From contig NZ_OY771649.1 in NCBI RefSeq assembly GCF_963674925.1, positions 1,302,001 to 1,366,000 of the forward strand: DNA of 64,000 nucleotides, written 5' to 3'. Below are positions 1-9,508 of this stretch, piece after piece (position 1 is the stretch's first letter; each line of letters starts with the position of its first letter). Under the pieces are notes generated by a model. The model saw nothing but the letters and a program-made list of their open reading frames with translations, was not told where the DNA came from and did not search any database. The stretch is from an uncultured Draconibacterium sp. (GTDB taxonomy: Bacteria; Bacteroidota; Bacteroidia; Bacteroidales; Prolixibacteraceae). A program made the position numbers and the translations under genes.

Positions 1-36
1 AAACAAGTACTTCTATTTAATGAACTTTTAGACATA

Positions 37-65
37 AAAAAATCCGGGAAAACCCCGGATTTTTC
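37..65 (-). terminator. Rho-independent terminator of the DUF4252 gene
   Basis: Read on the minus strand, a GC-rich stem (ATCCGGG / CCCGGAT) with a short T-rich loop is followed by a run of T. It lies about 35 bp past the stop codon of the minus-strand DUF4252 gene. Confidence 0.8.
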
Positions 66-98
66 ATAGATATGGATAGATTAAAATAGTAACCTTAA

Positions 99-599
99 TT
101 ATTCAAAATCACCTACATCAACATTAATAGCTTTAGTGATCTTACCAATACTTTGCGGATCGATTATTCCACTGATACTGATCAGCGCATTATCATCTCC
201 GCCGACTACAAGAATCAGATCTGATATCTTTCCATCACCGGCATCGCGTGCCAGGAAACGAACAATTTCATCGTCTTCGGTTACTTCCATCAACACTTCA
301 AAATCGTTGTTTTTAAAAAAACCATCAGCTTCCAGTTCTTTGTAAAAATCAAGCTTTTCATTTAAGGCATCATCTTCTACCGATAAAATGCGTACTCCGT
401 TTAATCCGGACAATAATTCCTGAGTGTCTTTATCGCCTGTTTCAATTTGGGCAGCAAACCCAAGTAATTTACCGGAAATATTCACGGTGGTCATTCCCTT
501 TTGGTTGGCATATTTCTCGAAGAGCTTGTCAACCGGGCTTTTTTGTGCAAGCACTGCCATGGGCAATACAACTGCTAAAATCAATAATAACTTCTTCAT
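99..599 (-). CDS. DUF4252 domain secreted protein
   Basis: A protein of 166 residues starting MKKLLLILAVV, with a cleavable signal peptide ending near VLAQ, so it should be exported to the periplasm or cell surface. The rest resembles the Bacteroidota DUF4252 family, whose molecular role is unknown. The reading frame extends 13 codons upstream to a GTG, but the ATG at 599 is preferred because it places the signal peptide at the N-terminus. The gene follows the anti-sigma-like gene 718-1287 on the same strand; DUF4252 genes often sit beside ECF sigma/anti-sigma pairs, so it may be co-regulated with them (inference). Confidence 0.8.
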   Translation of the reverse strand: MKKLLLILAVVLPMAVLAQKSPVDKLFEKYANQKGMTTVNISGKLLGFAAQIETGDKDTQELLSGLNGVRILSVEDDALNEKLDFYKELEADGFFKNNDFEVLMEVTEDDEIVRFLARDAGDGKISDLILVVGGDDNALISISGIIDPQSIGKITKAINVDVGDFE

Positions 600-717
600 G
601 ATATTCGTTTTTATTTGTTTGTACTTTTCTGTTTCCACTCAGAACTTGCAGAATGCGCGCCAACTACATCGTTTCTGAATGCTCTTTTCTCTATTTTAAG
701 TCGAAGCCGTTGTTTTT

Positions 718-1287
718 TTACAGGCTGTCGATATCCTGTAACGGGCTACTTGCTTCTGTTGCTTCAATTTTTTCAATTCCTTCGTAAAACTCTACTACCG
801 GCTCGGTGGCTTTTTTAACAGGTTCACTTCCTTTTCTTAGCTTTTCGAACTCCGATAAGTGCACCATTCCCTCGTTGTACTTACTGCCAACAAACTGTAG
901 TGTTTTGGCTGCGTAAGCATAAGCTTCTTTCGGATCTTTAAAAGTATCCTCAAAAGGTTTTTGCTGCTCCTGGTAAAAAAGGAAACCACCCAAAACAATA
1001 ATTACTGATGCAGCAATTCCGGTAACCGTTTTCCACATGGTGAGGTATTTCGTTTTATCGCGGTGCTCGTTTTCCAGAATGTAATCCATCACATCCTCTT
1101 CAATGGTCGGATCATCTGCTGCTCCTGCCAGCTCTGATATACCTCCGAAAAAATCGGTGTATTCTGCCAACTCTTCGGCTACCTGGCCCGACTGAAAATA
1201 AACATTCAGTTGTTGCTCTTCAGCCTCGGTGGTTTCGCCATCAAAGTAGCGTTGCAGTAATCGTAGTATTTCTTGTGTTTCCATCAT
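718..1287 (-). CDS. Anti-sigma-factor-like single-pass membrane protein
   Basis: A protein of 189 residues. The cytoplasmic N-terminal ~90 residues are acidic and begin with a short anti-sigma-like helical region (ETQEILRLLQRYFDGETT). One hydrophobic membrane segment follows at about residues 90-107 (TGIAASVIIVLGGFLFY), then an extracytoplasmic tail of ~80 residues. Its start lies 47 bp inside the end of the ECF sigma gene, so the pair is probably translationally coupled. Context and topology suggest that it holds the sigma factor at the membrane. No HExxH or zinc-binding (ZAS) signature is seen, so the anti-sigma role is inferred from position and topology. Confidence 0.65.
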   Translation of the reverse strand: MMETQEILRLLQRYFDGETTEAEEQQLNVYFQSGQVAEELAEYTDFFGGISELAGAADDPTIEEDVMDYILENEHRDKTKYLTMWKTVTGIAASVIIVLGGFLFYQEQQKPFEDTFKDPKEAYAYAAKTLQFVGSKYNEGMVHLSEFEKLRKGSEPVKKATEPVVEFYEGIEKIEATEASSPLQDIDSL

Positions 1288-1786
1288 TTCTATTCATTTT
1301 TAAATATTCATCGCGCACTTTTTTTCGTGCCCTCGAAAGGTTTACCCTTATCGCATTTCGTTGTAGTCCGGTTGCCTCTTCAATTTCGTCGTACGAGAGT
1401 TGTTCAATATCTCGCATGTGCATTATATTCTGCTGCAATTCGGGCAGTTGCCGTATCAGCATTTTTATTTGTTCTGCCGACTCACCTAACTCAACTTTTG
1501 AATGAACGTCTATCGTTTTCGCCTTTAATCTTCGGTCTGTGTCTTCATCTATCGGAACGGTTTTGTTTGCTCTAATCACATCAAGGCACCGATTCCGAGT
1601 CATTCGCATGGCAAAGGCCTCAATGTTTTCAACTTCGTCGAGCGTTTCCTTTCGTTGCCATAATTTCAGGAACACATCCTGCACCACATCCCGTGCCTGA
1701 TCTTCGTCGTGTAAAAAGTGCGTCGCGAATCGAAGCAGCTTGTTACTGACCGGTAGTACACTTGTTTTAAAATCTTTGGCAACCAT
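1241..1786 (-). CDS. ECF-family RNA polymerase sigma factor
   Basis: A sigma-70 family extracytoplasmic-function sigma factor of 181 residues. The region 2 signature is HDEDQARDVVQDVFLKLWQR. Region 4 is a helix-turn-helix around SYDEIEEATGLQRNAIRVNLSRARKKVR. The frame extends 13 codons further upstream, but the ATG at 1786 is preferred because AAAGGAG precedes it by about 6 nt, an unusually clear Shine-Dalgarno for this phylum. It overlaps the downstream anti-sigma-like gene by 47 bp. It should direct RNA polymerase to a small envelope or stress regulon that may include its own operon. Confidence 0.9.
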   Translation of the reverse strand: MVAKDFKTSVLPVSNKLLRFATHFLHDEDQARDVVQDVFLKLWQRKETLDEVENIEAFAMRMTRNRCLDVIRANKTVPIDEDTDRRLKAKTIDVHSKVELGESAEQIKMLIRQLPELQQNIMHMRDIEQLSYDEIEEATGLQRNAIRVNLSRARKKVRDEYLKMNRNDGNTRNTTITATLL

Positions 1787-1822
1787 GTGCTCCTTTGTTT
1801 TGTTTTCGTTTTTGCTTGTTTT

Positions 1823-1830
1823 CAAAGTTA
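1823..1830 (-). promoter_or_regulatory. Candidate -7 box of the sigma-factor operon
   Basis: The minus strand reads TAACTTTG, matching the Bacteroidota -7 consensus TAnnTTTG, 36 nt upstream of the preferred sigma-factor ATG. No good -33 TTTG is seen at 19-21 nt, so the call is tentative. Confidence 0.45.
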
Positions 1831-1896
1831 AGACGCCACCGTTACAAAAGCATTACATCGCTTGGTTATTTTTTTCATCAAAAACATTATATAAAC

Positions 1897-1923
1897 AAAA
1901 AAGGCCGCCACTGGCGACCTTTC
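1897..1923 (-). terminator. Terminator of the M3 peptidase gene
   Basis: The minus strand reads AAAGGTCGCC-AGT-GGCGGCC-TTTTTT, a GC stem with one G-T pair followed by a T run, about 30 bp past the stop codon of the peptidase gene. Confidence 0.85.
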
Positions 1924-1953
1924 TTCATATCTCTTGAAAAAACTTTTCACTTA

Positions 1954-4074
1954 TTACAATAAACCTCTGCCTTTTAGCAGTGGCTCAATTCCCGGTTCTT
2001 TTCCACGGAACTGCAGGTACAATTTCATCGGATCGTCTGAACCACCTTTCGACAAAACATTTTCGCGGAACGAAGCAGCAGTTGTCTGGTCAAACAAACC
2101 ATTTTCTTTAAACGCCTGGAAAGCATCTTTATCCAAAACTTCGGCCCACAAATAAGCATAGTAACCTGATGAATAACCTCCTGAGAAAATATGCGAAAAG
2201 TAGGTACTGCGGTAACGTGGGGCAATTTGCGGAATCAATCCGTATTTATCCATCGACGCTTTTTCAAAAGCCTCAACATCCATATTCGGATCCACTTCGT
2301 TTAAAGTATGATAATCCATATCCAACAATCCGGCAGCCAAAAATTCAATGGTTACAAATCCCTGGTTAAAGTGCGCTGCGTTGTTGATTTTCGTCACTAA
2401 CTCGTCAGGAATTACTTCACCTGTTTTATAATGTTTTGCATATAGTGCCAGCATTTCAGGTTCGAATGCCCAGTTTTCCATGATTTGAGATGGAAGCTCA
2501 ACAAAGTCGCGTGAAACCGAAGTTCCCGACAAGGTTCTTGTTTCGCAATGCGAGAGCAGACCGTGCAAACCATGACCAAACTCGTGGAACATTGTTGTTA
2601 CCTGGTCTAAGCTCAACAACGAAGGCATATCTTCTGTCGGCGCCGGGAAGTTACACACATTGGTAATTACCGGAAGAACATTTTCGCCATCAAGCATTTC
2701 CTGCTTGCGGAAAGAGCTCATCCATGCGCCACCGCGCTTACTTGGGCGCGCAAAATAGTCGGTGTAGAAAATTCCAATTGGCGTACCATCGGCTTCTTTC
2801 ACTTCGAAAACTTTTCCGTCTTTGTGGTATTTTGGTAAATCAGTTCTTTCCGTGAAAGTGATTCCCCAAAGTTTATTGGCCAAAGTAAAAATACCTTTCT
2901 GTACGTTGTCCACCTGGAAGTATGGTTTAACATCTTCTTCGCTCAATGCATATTTATCCTGGCGAACTTTCTCGGCATAATACCACCAGTCCCAGCCTTC
3001 AATTTTAATATTGGCGCCTTCTTTGTCGGCAATAGCCTGCATGTCAACCACCTCTTGTTTAGCTACCGGCAATGCTTTTTCCCAAACCTGGGTTAAAATA
3101 TCGTATACATTTTCAGGATTTTTCGCCATGTTCTCGGCCAGAATATATTCTGCATGGTTGTTGTAACCAAAAAGTTTTGCACGTTCGCTGCGCAATTCAA
3201 CAATTCGGGCTACAATTTTATTGTTATCGTACTCGTTGCCATTGTCGCCTTTCAGTATATAACCTTTGTACAATTTCTCACGCAAAGCACGGTTTGGCGA
3301 ATAAGTAAGGAAAGGATACAAACTCGGGCGGCTAATGGTAAAAATCCATTTTCCCTCCTGCCCTTCTTCTTTTGCGGTTGCAGCAGCAGCCGATACAGAA
3401 GACGCTGGCAGACCTTCTAAATCAGCTTCATCTTCAATAACCAGTTTGAAAGCGTTATTATCTTTTAAAACGTTTTCGCCAAATTGTACCGACAGCGTTG
3501 CCAACTCACCGTTAATCTCACGCATACGCGCCTTTTTATCAGCCGGAAGTTCAGCTCCACCGCGTACAAACGACTTGTATTTTTTCTCCAGGAAACGAGC
3601 TTCTTCAGTTGTAAGGTCAAGATTTTCACGTTGCTCGTAAACGGCTTTCACACGCTTAAACAAACCTTCATTCAGATTGATATCGTCGTAGTGCGCCGAT
3701 AACTGTGGCTCAATATCTTTTTCAATCGCCTGAATACTATCGTTAGTATTTGCACCACTTAAGTTGCTAAACACATTACTTACACGATTTAAAAACGTTC
3801 CCGACTTGTCGAGCGCAACCATTGTATTTTCAAAAGTCGGTTCTTCCGGGTTATTTACAATTGCATCAATTTCTTCTTTGTGCAAACGCATTCCCTCTGC
3901 AAAAGCAGGGCGAAAATGCTCGTTTTCAATCTGATCAAACGGAGGTACACCAAACGGAGTGTCCCATTCCGCAAAAAACGGATTTTCCATGTTACTTGTA
4001 CTTTCTTTTTTCTGTGTTTGGCACGATGTGACCACCAAACCCAGGATAAAAACAAAAAATAGCAGTTTCTTCAT
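1954..4074 (-). CDS. M3-family metallopeptidase (peptidyl-dipeptidase Dcp-like lipoprotein)
   Basis: A zinc metallopeptidase of 706 residues. The catalytic zinc motif HEFGH lies at residues 497-501, inside the family-typical TMFHEFGHGLHGLLS. Overall length and the C-terminal block (RYRSTYFSHIFSGGYSSGY) fit the Dcp/oligopeptidase A branch of family M3, which removes dipeptides from peptide C-termini. The N-terminus is a lipoprotein signal (FILGLVVTSC, lipidated Cys about residue 18), so it is likely anchored in the envelope and degrades peptides there. It is monocistronic with its own terminator. The substrate is not deducible from the sequence. Confidence 0.92.
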   Translation of the reverse strand: MKKLLFFVFILGLVVTSCQTQKKESTSNMENPFFAEWDTPFGVPPFDQIENEHFRPAFAEGMRLHKEEIDAIVNNPEEPTFENTMVALDKSGTFLNRVSNVFSNLSGANTNDSIQAIEKDIEPQLSAHYDDINLNEGLFKRVKAVYEQRENLDLTTEEARFLEKKYKSFVRGGAELPADKKARMREINGELATLSVQFGENVLKDNNAFKLVIEDEADLEGLPASSVSAAAATAKEEGQEGKWIFTISRPSLYPFLTYSPNRALREKLYKGYILKGDNGNEYDNNKIVARIVELRSERAKLFGYNNHAEYILAENMAKNPENVYDILTQVWEKALPVAKQEVVDMQAIADKEGANIKIEGWDWWYYAEKVRQDKYALSEEDVKPYFQVDNVQKGIFTLANKLWGITFTERTDLPKYHKDGKVFEVKEADGTPIGIFYTDYFARPSKRGGAWMSSFRKQEMLDGENVLPVITNVCNFPAPTEDMPSLLSLDQVTTMFHEFGHGLHGLLSHCETRTLSGTSVSRDFVELPSQIMENWAFEPEMLALYAKHYKTGEVIPDELVTKINNAAHFNQGFVTIEFLAAGLLDMDYHTLNEVDPNMDVEAFEKASMDKYGLIPQIAPRYRSTYFSHIFSGGYSSGYYAYLWAEVLDKDAFQAFKENGLFDQTTAASFRENVLSKGGSDDPMKLYLQFRGKEPGIEPLLKGRGLL

Positions 4075-4243
4075 TTTCTAATTATTAGTGATTTTTTCTA
4101 AATAAGCTGCGCAAGATAATACTTTTAGCTCCATTCATAAATGACAGAATTCAAGTTTTTTACGGATTCGAATAGCTTTCACAGAAAATCGGCCGTGATC
4201 ATAGCAGCCATCTTTAATTCTTTGTGATTAGCAGAAAGCTGCT

Positions 4244-4274
4244 TATGTATATGTTATAAAAATCAGTACTTTTG
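4244..4274 (+). promoter_or_regulatory. Bacteroidota-type promoter of pheT
   Basis: The -7 box TACTTTTG is at 4267-4274. A -33 box TATG (one mismatch to TTTG) is at 4244-4247 with a 19-nt spacer. The pheT ATG is 28 nt past the -7 box. Confidence 0.65.
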
Positions 4275-4301
4275 TGCGATTCAAAAAAAATTGATTACAA
4301 A

Positions 4302-6752
4302 ATGAAGATTTCATATTCCTGGTTAAAAGATTACATTAAACTGGAACAATCGCCCCAAGAGATTTGCGATATTTTAACGCAAACAGGTTTGGAAGTTGGC
4401 GGTTTAGAAGAGGTTGAAACCGTAAAAGGTGGTTTGGCAGGTTTGGTAATTGGTGAAGTTATTACCTGCGAACAACACCCTAATTCTGATCATTTAAGCA
4501 AAACAACGGTTAATGTTGGCACCGAAGAAATGTTGCCAATTGTTTGTGGTGCGCCCAACGTAGCCGCCGGACAAAAAGTTGTTGTAGCAACGGTTGGAAC
4601 TACGCTTTATGATGGCGACCAGGAATTTGTAATTAAAAAATCAAAGATCCGTGGCGAAGTGTCGATGGGTATGATTTGTGCCGAAGATGAAATTGGTCTT
4701 GGCGGCAACCACGACGGAATTATGGTGCTGGATCCTCACGCAAAAGTGGGAACATCGGCAAAAGATTTTTTCAACGTGGAGTCGGATTGGGTAATCGAAA
4801 TCGACCTTACACCAAACCGTATTGATGGAGCTTCGTTTATTGGTGCAGCCCGTGATTTGGCCGCTTTCCTGAAAAAAACTCAGGACATCAAATATACTAA
4901 ACCATCGGTTGACGACTTTAAAGTTGACAACAACGACCTGGTTATTCCGGTAGAGGTTGAAAATACAGAAGCCTGTCCGCGTTATGCCGGCGTTACTATC
5001 TCCGGTGTTGAAGTTAAAGAGTCGCCGGAGTGGCTGCAGAACCGTTTAAAAATGATTGGTCTGACTCCAATTAACAACGTGGTTGACATTACCAACTACG
5101 TGTTATTTGAAACCGCCCAGCCTTTGCACGCTTTTGATGCCGATGAAATCACGGGTGGAAAAGTGATCTTAAAAACATTGCCTGCAAAAACAAAATTCAC
5201 TACGCTTGATGAAGTGGAACGAGAACTGGACGAAAACGACCTGATGATTTGTAACACCGAAGATGCCATGTGTATTGGTGGTGTTTTTGGAGGTATAAAA
5301 TCGGGCGTGAAAGAAACAACCAGAAACGTGTTTTTGGAAAGTGCCTATTTCGATCCGGTTTATGTTCGCAAAACAGCTCGTCGTCATGGATTGAACACTG
5401 ATGCATCGTTTCGTTTTGAGCGTGGCGTTGATCCGAACGGACAAGTTTATGCACTTAAACGTGCAGCTTTACTGATAAAAGAAATTGCTGGAGGAACTAT
5501 TTCTTCTGACATTATTGATATTTACCCGGAGCCGATTGAAGATTTTAAAGTGAGTGTTTCGTTTGCAAACATTACCCGATTAATCGGTAAAGATCTGGGT
5601 GCTGATGCGGTAAAAAGTATTTTGGAATCGCTTGAAATTAAAATCGAAAGCGAGAATGAAACCGGTTTGGAGCTGCTTGTTCCTGCCTACCGTGTTGATG
5701 TAAAACGCGAAGCCGATGTAATTGAAGAAATCCTGAGAATCTACGGATACAACAACATTGAAATTCCTACGCAGGTAAAATCGTCGTTGCAAACTGCCGA
5801 CAAACCAAATCCCGACAGTGTTAAAAACCTGGTGGCTGAAATGCTGACTTCGCAGGGGTTTAACGAAATCTGGTCGAACTCGTTAACAAAATCGAGCTAC
5901 TACGAAGGTTTGGAACAATACAAAGATGAACAAAGTGTAAAAATGATGAATCCGTTGAGTGCCGATTTAAATGGTATGCGCCAGACTTTGTTATTCGGCG
6001 GGCTGGAATGTATTGCTTACAATGCTAATCGCCAGAATAAGAACCTGAAAGTTTACGAATTCGGGAACACCTACTTTTATAAAGGAACGCAGTTAAAAGA
6101 TCAGCCGGCCAATAATTACTGGGAAGAAAATCACCTTGGTTTGTTTATTACCGGCAACAAAGAAGCTGAAAGCTGGACGACGAAAGAACAAACAGCATCG
6201 TTCTACGGATTAAAATCGTACGCTGAAAATATTCTGAAACGTCTTGGTTTGTCTGCTGATAAGATGCAAATTGAAGATTGTGAAGACGAATTATTCAGCG
6301 ATGTTCTGGCCTATACACTAAACAACAAAGTAGTACTGAAACTGGGAGTTGTTGCCGGTAAATGGCTAAAGAAATTCGAAATTGAAAATCCGGTTTATTA
6401 CGCCGATTTCAATTGGGACAGTGTTTTTAAAGCGCATAAAAAGCATAAAGTATTGTTTGAAGAACTTCCAAAGTTCCCGGCAGTTCGTCGAGATCTGGCT
6501 TTGTTACTCGATAAACCGGTTAAGTTCAGCCAGCTGAAAGAAGCTGCCTTTAAAATGGAACGCCAGCTTTTACGCGAAGTCGACTTGTTTGATGTGTATG
6601 AAGGGAAAGGTGTACCTGATGGTAAAAAATCATATGCACTTAGTTTCATTTTACGCGATGACAACAAAACACTAAAAGACAAGCAGATTGACAAAACCAT
6701 GCAAAAGCTGATTATGGCTTTTCAACGGGATTTTGGTGCTGAATTACGCTAA
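4302..6752 (+). CDS. pheT: Phenylalanyl-tRNA synthetase beta subunit
   Basis: A protein of 816 residues starting MKISYSWLKDYIKL, the normal bacterial PheT N-terminus. It has an OB-fold tRNA-binding domain at about residues 40-150, then the B3/B4 editing domain, the B5 domain, a core synthetase-like domain, and the C-terminal anticodon-binding FDX-ACB domain (about 720-816, beginning FPAVRRDLALLL). With PheS it forms the (alpha-beta)2 enzyme charging tRNA-Phe; the beta subunit binds tRNA and clears mischarged Tyr. pheS is not adjacent, a common split in this phylum. The open frame reaches a TTG at 4272, but the ATG at 4302 matches the family start and lies after the promoter. Confidence 0.97.
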   Translation: MKISYSWLKDYIKLEQSPQEICDILTQTGLEVGGLEEVETVKGGLAGLVIGEVITCEQHPNSDHLSKTTVNVGTEEMLPIVCGAPNVAAGQKVVVATVGTTLYDGDQEFVIKKSKIRGEVSMGMICAEDEIGLGGNHDGIMVLDPHAKVGTSAKDFFNVESDWVIEIDLTPNRIDGASFIGAARDLAAFLKKTQDIKYTKPSVDDFKVDNNDLVIPVEVENTEACPRYAGVTISGVEVKESPEWLQNRLKMIGLTPINNVVDITNYVLFETAQPLHAFDADEITGGKVILKTLPAKTKFTTLDEVERELDENDLMICNTEDAMCIGGVFGGIKSGVKETTRNVFLESAYFDPVYVRKTARRHGLNTDASFRFERGVDPNGQVYALKRAALLIKEIAGGTISSDIIDIYPEPIEDFKVSVSFANITRLIGKDLGADAVKSILESLEIKIESENETGLELLVPAYRVDVKREADVIEEILRIYGYNNIEIPTQVKSSLQTADKPNPDSVKNLVAEMLTSQGFNEIWSNSLTKSSYYEGLEQYKDEQSVKMMNPLSADLNGMRQTLLFGGLECIAYNANRQNKNLKVYEFGNTYFYKGTQLKDQPANNYWEENHLGLFITGNKEAESWTTKEQTASFYGLKSYAENILKRLGLSADKMQIEDCEDELFSDVLAYTLNNKVVLKLGVVAGKWLKKFEIENPVYYADFNWDSVFKAHKKHKVLFEELPKFPAVRRDLALLLDKPVKFSQLKEAAFKMERQLLREVDLFDVYEGKGVPDGKKSYALSFILRDDNKTLKDKQIDKTMQKLIMAFQRDFGAELR

Positions 6753-6778
6753 AGATTCACCACATATAAACTTACATG

Positions 6779-6808
6779 CATCCCGGATTTACTCCGGGAT
6801 GTTTGTTT
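6779..6808 (+). terminator. Terminator of pheT
   Basis: CATCCCGGA-TTTAC-TCCGGGATG followed by TTTGTTT, a perfect 9-bp stem about 27 bp after the pheT stop. Confidence 0.88.
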
Positions 6809-6824
6809 AAAGTAACTACGTAAC

Positions 6825-7727
6825 ATGCAGAACCACACAAAAGGAATCATTTACGCTGCAATTACAGCTTTCTTTTGGGGCTTTTTAGCCATTGCCTTAA
6901 AAGTGGCCGTGCGTAAAGTCGATCCGGTTACCGTGGTTTGGATTCGTTTTGTTGTGGCATTTATCATTCTGGCTATTTGGCAGGCTTATAAAACTCCATC
7001 ATCATTTAAAATTCTTATAAAACCTCCTTTACTGCTGATATTAGCCGCGCTGGCGCTGTCGTGGAACTACATGGGTTACATGTTAGGTATCCACCACACA
7101 ACACCCAGCAATGCGCAGCTTTTTATTCAAACCGGCCCCCTCATTTTAGCCGTTGCCGGCTTCCTTATTTTTAAAGAAAAACTCCTTCGCAATCAAATCA
7201 TTGGTTTTTCCATTGCCATACTCGGTTTTTCATTTTTCTACCACGACCAGCTACAGGCCTTTTTCGAAACTGCCGGCACCTACCAACTCGGAATTCTGCT
7301 AACCATATCGGGAGCCGTTGCCTGGTCGGTTTATGCCATTTTACAAAAGAAACTGGTTCGAACTTATTCGGTCGATAGTTTAAACCTCGTGTTGTTCGGA
7401 TTACCATCGCTGCTGTATATCCCTTTTATTCAATTTCGTCCTTTACTGGAATTATCGTGGAGTTGGTGGTTACTGTTGCTATTTCTGGGAGCCAACACTT
7501 TTATTGCTTATACCTGCATCGGAAAAGCGCTGAAATACACCGAAGCCAATAAAGTAAGTATCATCATCATTGTAAACCCGATGATCACTTTTATAACCAT
7601 GGGAATTTTAACCAAACTCAATGTTTCATGGATAGAACACGAGCGGTTTTCGGCGATAACAATTGTTGGGGCTGCCCTGGTCTTTGTTGGCGCCGTTCTG
7701 GTAGCCCGAAAAAATAAATCGCGCTAA
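6825..7727 (+). CDS. EamA/DMT-superfamily transporter
   Basis: An integral membrane protein of 300 residues with about ten hydrophobic segments in two homologous halves of five, the layout of two EamA domains. The first half begins AAITAFFWGFLAIALKVA. The second begins ISGAVAWSVYAILQKKLV. Such drug/metabolite transporters usually export small metabolites such as amino acids or cofactors across the inner membrane. The substrate cannot be told from sequence. The gene stands alone between pheT and the stress-protein/V-ATPase operon. Confidence 0.9.
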   Translation: MQNHTKGIIYAAITAFFWGFLAIALKVAVRKVDPVTVVWIRFVVAFIILAIWQAYKTPSSFKILIKPPLLLILAALALSWNYMGYMLGIHHTTPSNAQLFIQTGPLILAVAGFLIFKEKLLRNQIIGFSIAILGFSFFYHDQLQAFFETAGTYQLGILLTISGAVAWSVYAILQKKLVRTYSVDSLNLVLFGLPSLLYIPFIQFRPLLELSWSWWLLLLFLGANTFIAYTCIGKALKYTEANKVSIIIIVNPMITFITMGILTKLNVSWIEHERFSAITIVGAALVFVGAVLVARKNKSR

Positions 7728-7892
7728 GCACTTTTCAGCCGTTTTAACTCCCTGCTTTAACATCATTATTTTATATTTTGCTGGTCATAATTGTGTAACT
7801 AATTCCCCCGTTTTCGTATATACAAGAACGAAAACGAAAGTCAACAACGTTTCACTCATTACATTGGGATACAACTTTTAACAAGAATAACT

Positions 7893-8762
7893 ATGAACTA
7901 TAGATCGAATAGTATTCTAACACACATCCCTCAAAATCGAGATGGAGAACGTATATTGATACAAGCTTTGTTTTTTGCAAATGCACTAAACATGCGTATT
8001 TTCCTCCTCGATGTAATAAAATCCGGGCCGGCATTTCTTCACAATCCAAAATCAAAACGTAACCAAATTCGCCATCAGGGAGCGTTGAACAAGTTCACGA
8101 AGTTTGTAAAAAAAAGCCTCGGAACCGATATTCCCAATAACATAATCTTAAGGATTGGATGGGGAAAAATAATCAACACACTAATTGCCGAATCAGAACG
8201 TGGTGGTTACGATTTTGTAATGATCGACAAAAGTAAACATGCCAACAACGAGCACTTTACACCAGCCGATATAAGCCGCTACGTAAGTAAATCGTATTGT
8301 CCGGTTCTGTCAGTAAATAAAGAGTACCCGGTAAATGAAATCAAAAGTATTGTTGTCCCCATCGATATAACTCAGCAAACCAAAAAACGCCTGTACTGGG
8401 CCACTTTTTTCGCCAAAAGATTCCATGCAAAAATCCATATTGTTTCGGCATTGCACATCAATATTGAGGAGCGAAAAAGTTTAGCCTACAAAAATGCCGA
8501 GAAGCTCAAAAAAATGCTTGAAAAACGGGATATTGAATGTGAAGTAAAAATACTAAATGTACACAACCAGGAAAAACATACAGCAATACTAAATTATATT
8601 GAAGAAATAAATGCCGGAATGGTAATTATTCGCACACACCACGAGTCACGTTTTACCGGAAAAAAGATTGGCAAATTTGTTTCTACAATCGTTCACGGGT
8701 GTAAAAAACCTGTTTTTACCGTTGGTGGAGTAACTCAACAATATGATTTGGATGACATATAA
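7893..8762 (+). CDS. Universal stress protein (two UspA domains)
   Basis: A cytoplasmic protein of 289 residues with two UspA-like alpha/beta domains in tandem. The first spans about residues 1-140 and ends YCPVLSVNKEY. The second begins IKSIVVPIDITQQTKKRLYWA and ends CKKPVFTVGGV. The glycine-rich ATP-binding loop is degenerate in both, so nucleotide binding is uncertain. It lies 20 bp ahead of the V-ATPase E subunit gene and is probably the first gene of that operon. A second Usp-type gene sits inside the same operon (13502-14620), which suggests coupling of the pump to stress or energy status (inference). Confidence 0.85.
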   Translation: MNYRSNSILTHIPQNRDGERILIQALFFANALNMRIFLLDVIKSGPAFLHNPKSKRNQIRHQGALNKFTKFVKKSLGTDIPNNIILRIGWGKIINTLIAESERGGYDFVMIDKSKHANNEHFTPADISRYVSKSYCPVLSVNKEYPVNEIKSIVVPIDITQQTKKRLYWATFFAKRFHAKIHIVSALHINIEERKSLAYKNAEKLKKMLEKRDIECEVKILNVHNQEKHTAILNYIEEINAGMVIIRTHHESRFTGKKIGKFVSTIVHGCKKPVFTVGGVTQQYDLDDI

Positions 8763-8782
8763 AACTGCTAAACAAAAATTGG

Positions 8783-9409
8783 ATGACTGACCGCATTGAA
8801 GAAATAACACAAAAAATCTATAACGAAGGCATTATCAAAGCCAAAGAAGATGCCGACCAGCTGATTGCAGAAGCAAAAGAAAAAGCGAATGATATTATAC
8901 AATCGGCAAAAAAAACACATGAAGAAATTATTCGCAAGGCACAAAAAAAAGCAGAGGAAAACAAAAAACGAACTGAAGCTGAGCTACAACTTTCTGCGCG
9001 TCAATTTATTAGTCAGTTAAAACAACAAATTACAAATCTTATTACCACTGCCCAGATTAATTCCCCGGTAAATGAAGCTTTTAACGACAGCGATTTCATC
9101 AAAAAAATCATACTCACATTAATTGAAAAGTGGGATCCAAAAGCCGGAGAACAAATGGATCTACACCTGCTTCTTCCACCCGATGATCAACAGGAACTAA
9201 CTGCTTTCCTGCAACAAAAAGCAACCGAGACCATGAATAAGGGGATTGAAATTACTATGGATCCCAAAATAAAATCAGGCTTCAGAATAGGTCCAAAGGA
9301 TGGCAGTTACCTCATTAGTTTCACCGCACAAGACTTTGCTACTTACTTTAAAAAATACCTTAAAGACGGAACAAAAAAATTATTGTTTGATGCTGTTGAA
9401 ACAAAGTAA
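8783..9409 (+). CDS. ntpE: V-type ATP synthase/ATPase subunit E (peripheral stalk)
   Basis: A protein of 208 residues. The N-terminal half is a long charged, Ala/Lys/Glu-rich helix with coiled-coil character (about residues 15-85), followed by a compact C-terminal domain. This is the architecture of V/A-ATPase subunit E, which forms the peripheral stator holding the catalytic head to the membrane sector. Position at the head of E-DUF2764-A-B-D-I-K is the standard order in Bacteroidota and spirochaetes. No separate subunit G/H partner gene is seen. Confidence 0.88.
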   Translation: MTDRIEEITQKIYNEGIIKAKEDADQLIAEAKEKANDIIQSAKKTHEEIIRKAQKKAEENKKRTEAELQLSARQFISQLKQQITNLITTAQINSPVNEAFNDSDFIKKIILTLIEKWDPKAGEQMDLHLLLPPDDQQELTAFLQQKATETMNKGIEITMDPKIKSGFRIGPKDGSYLISFTAQDFATYFKKYLKDGTKKLLFDAVETK

Positions 9410-9508
9410 GTTGTTAGAAAGAGAAACCAGGAACGTTGCGATAAAACCATAAAAAGAGCCAGTTACACCGGGCTTTAAATGATTTTCATGAACATTTAAA
9501 ATTCGGTT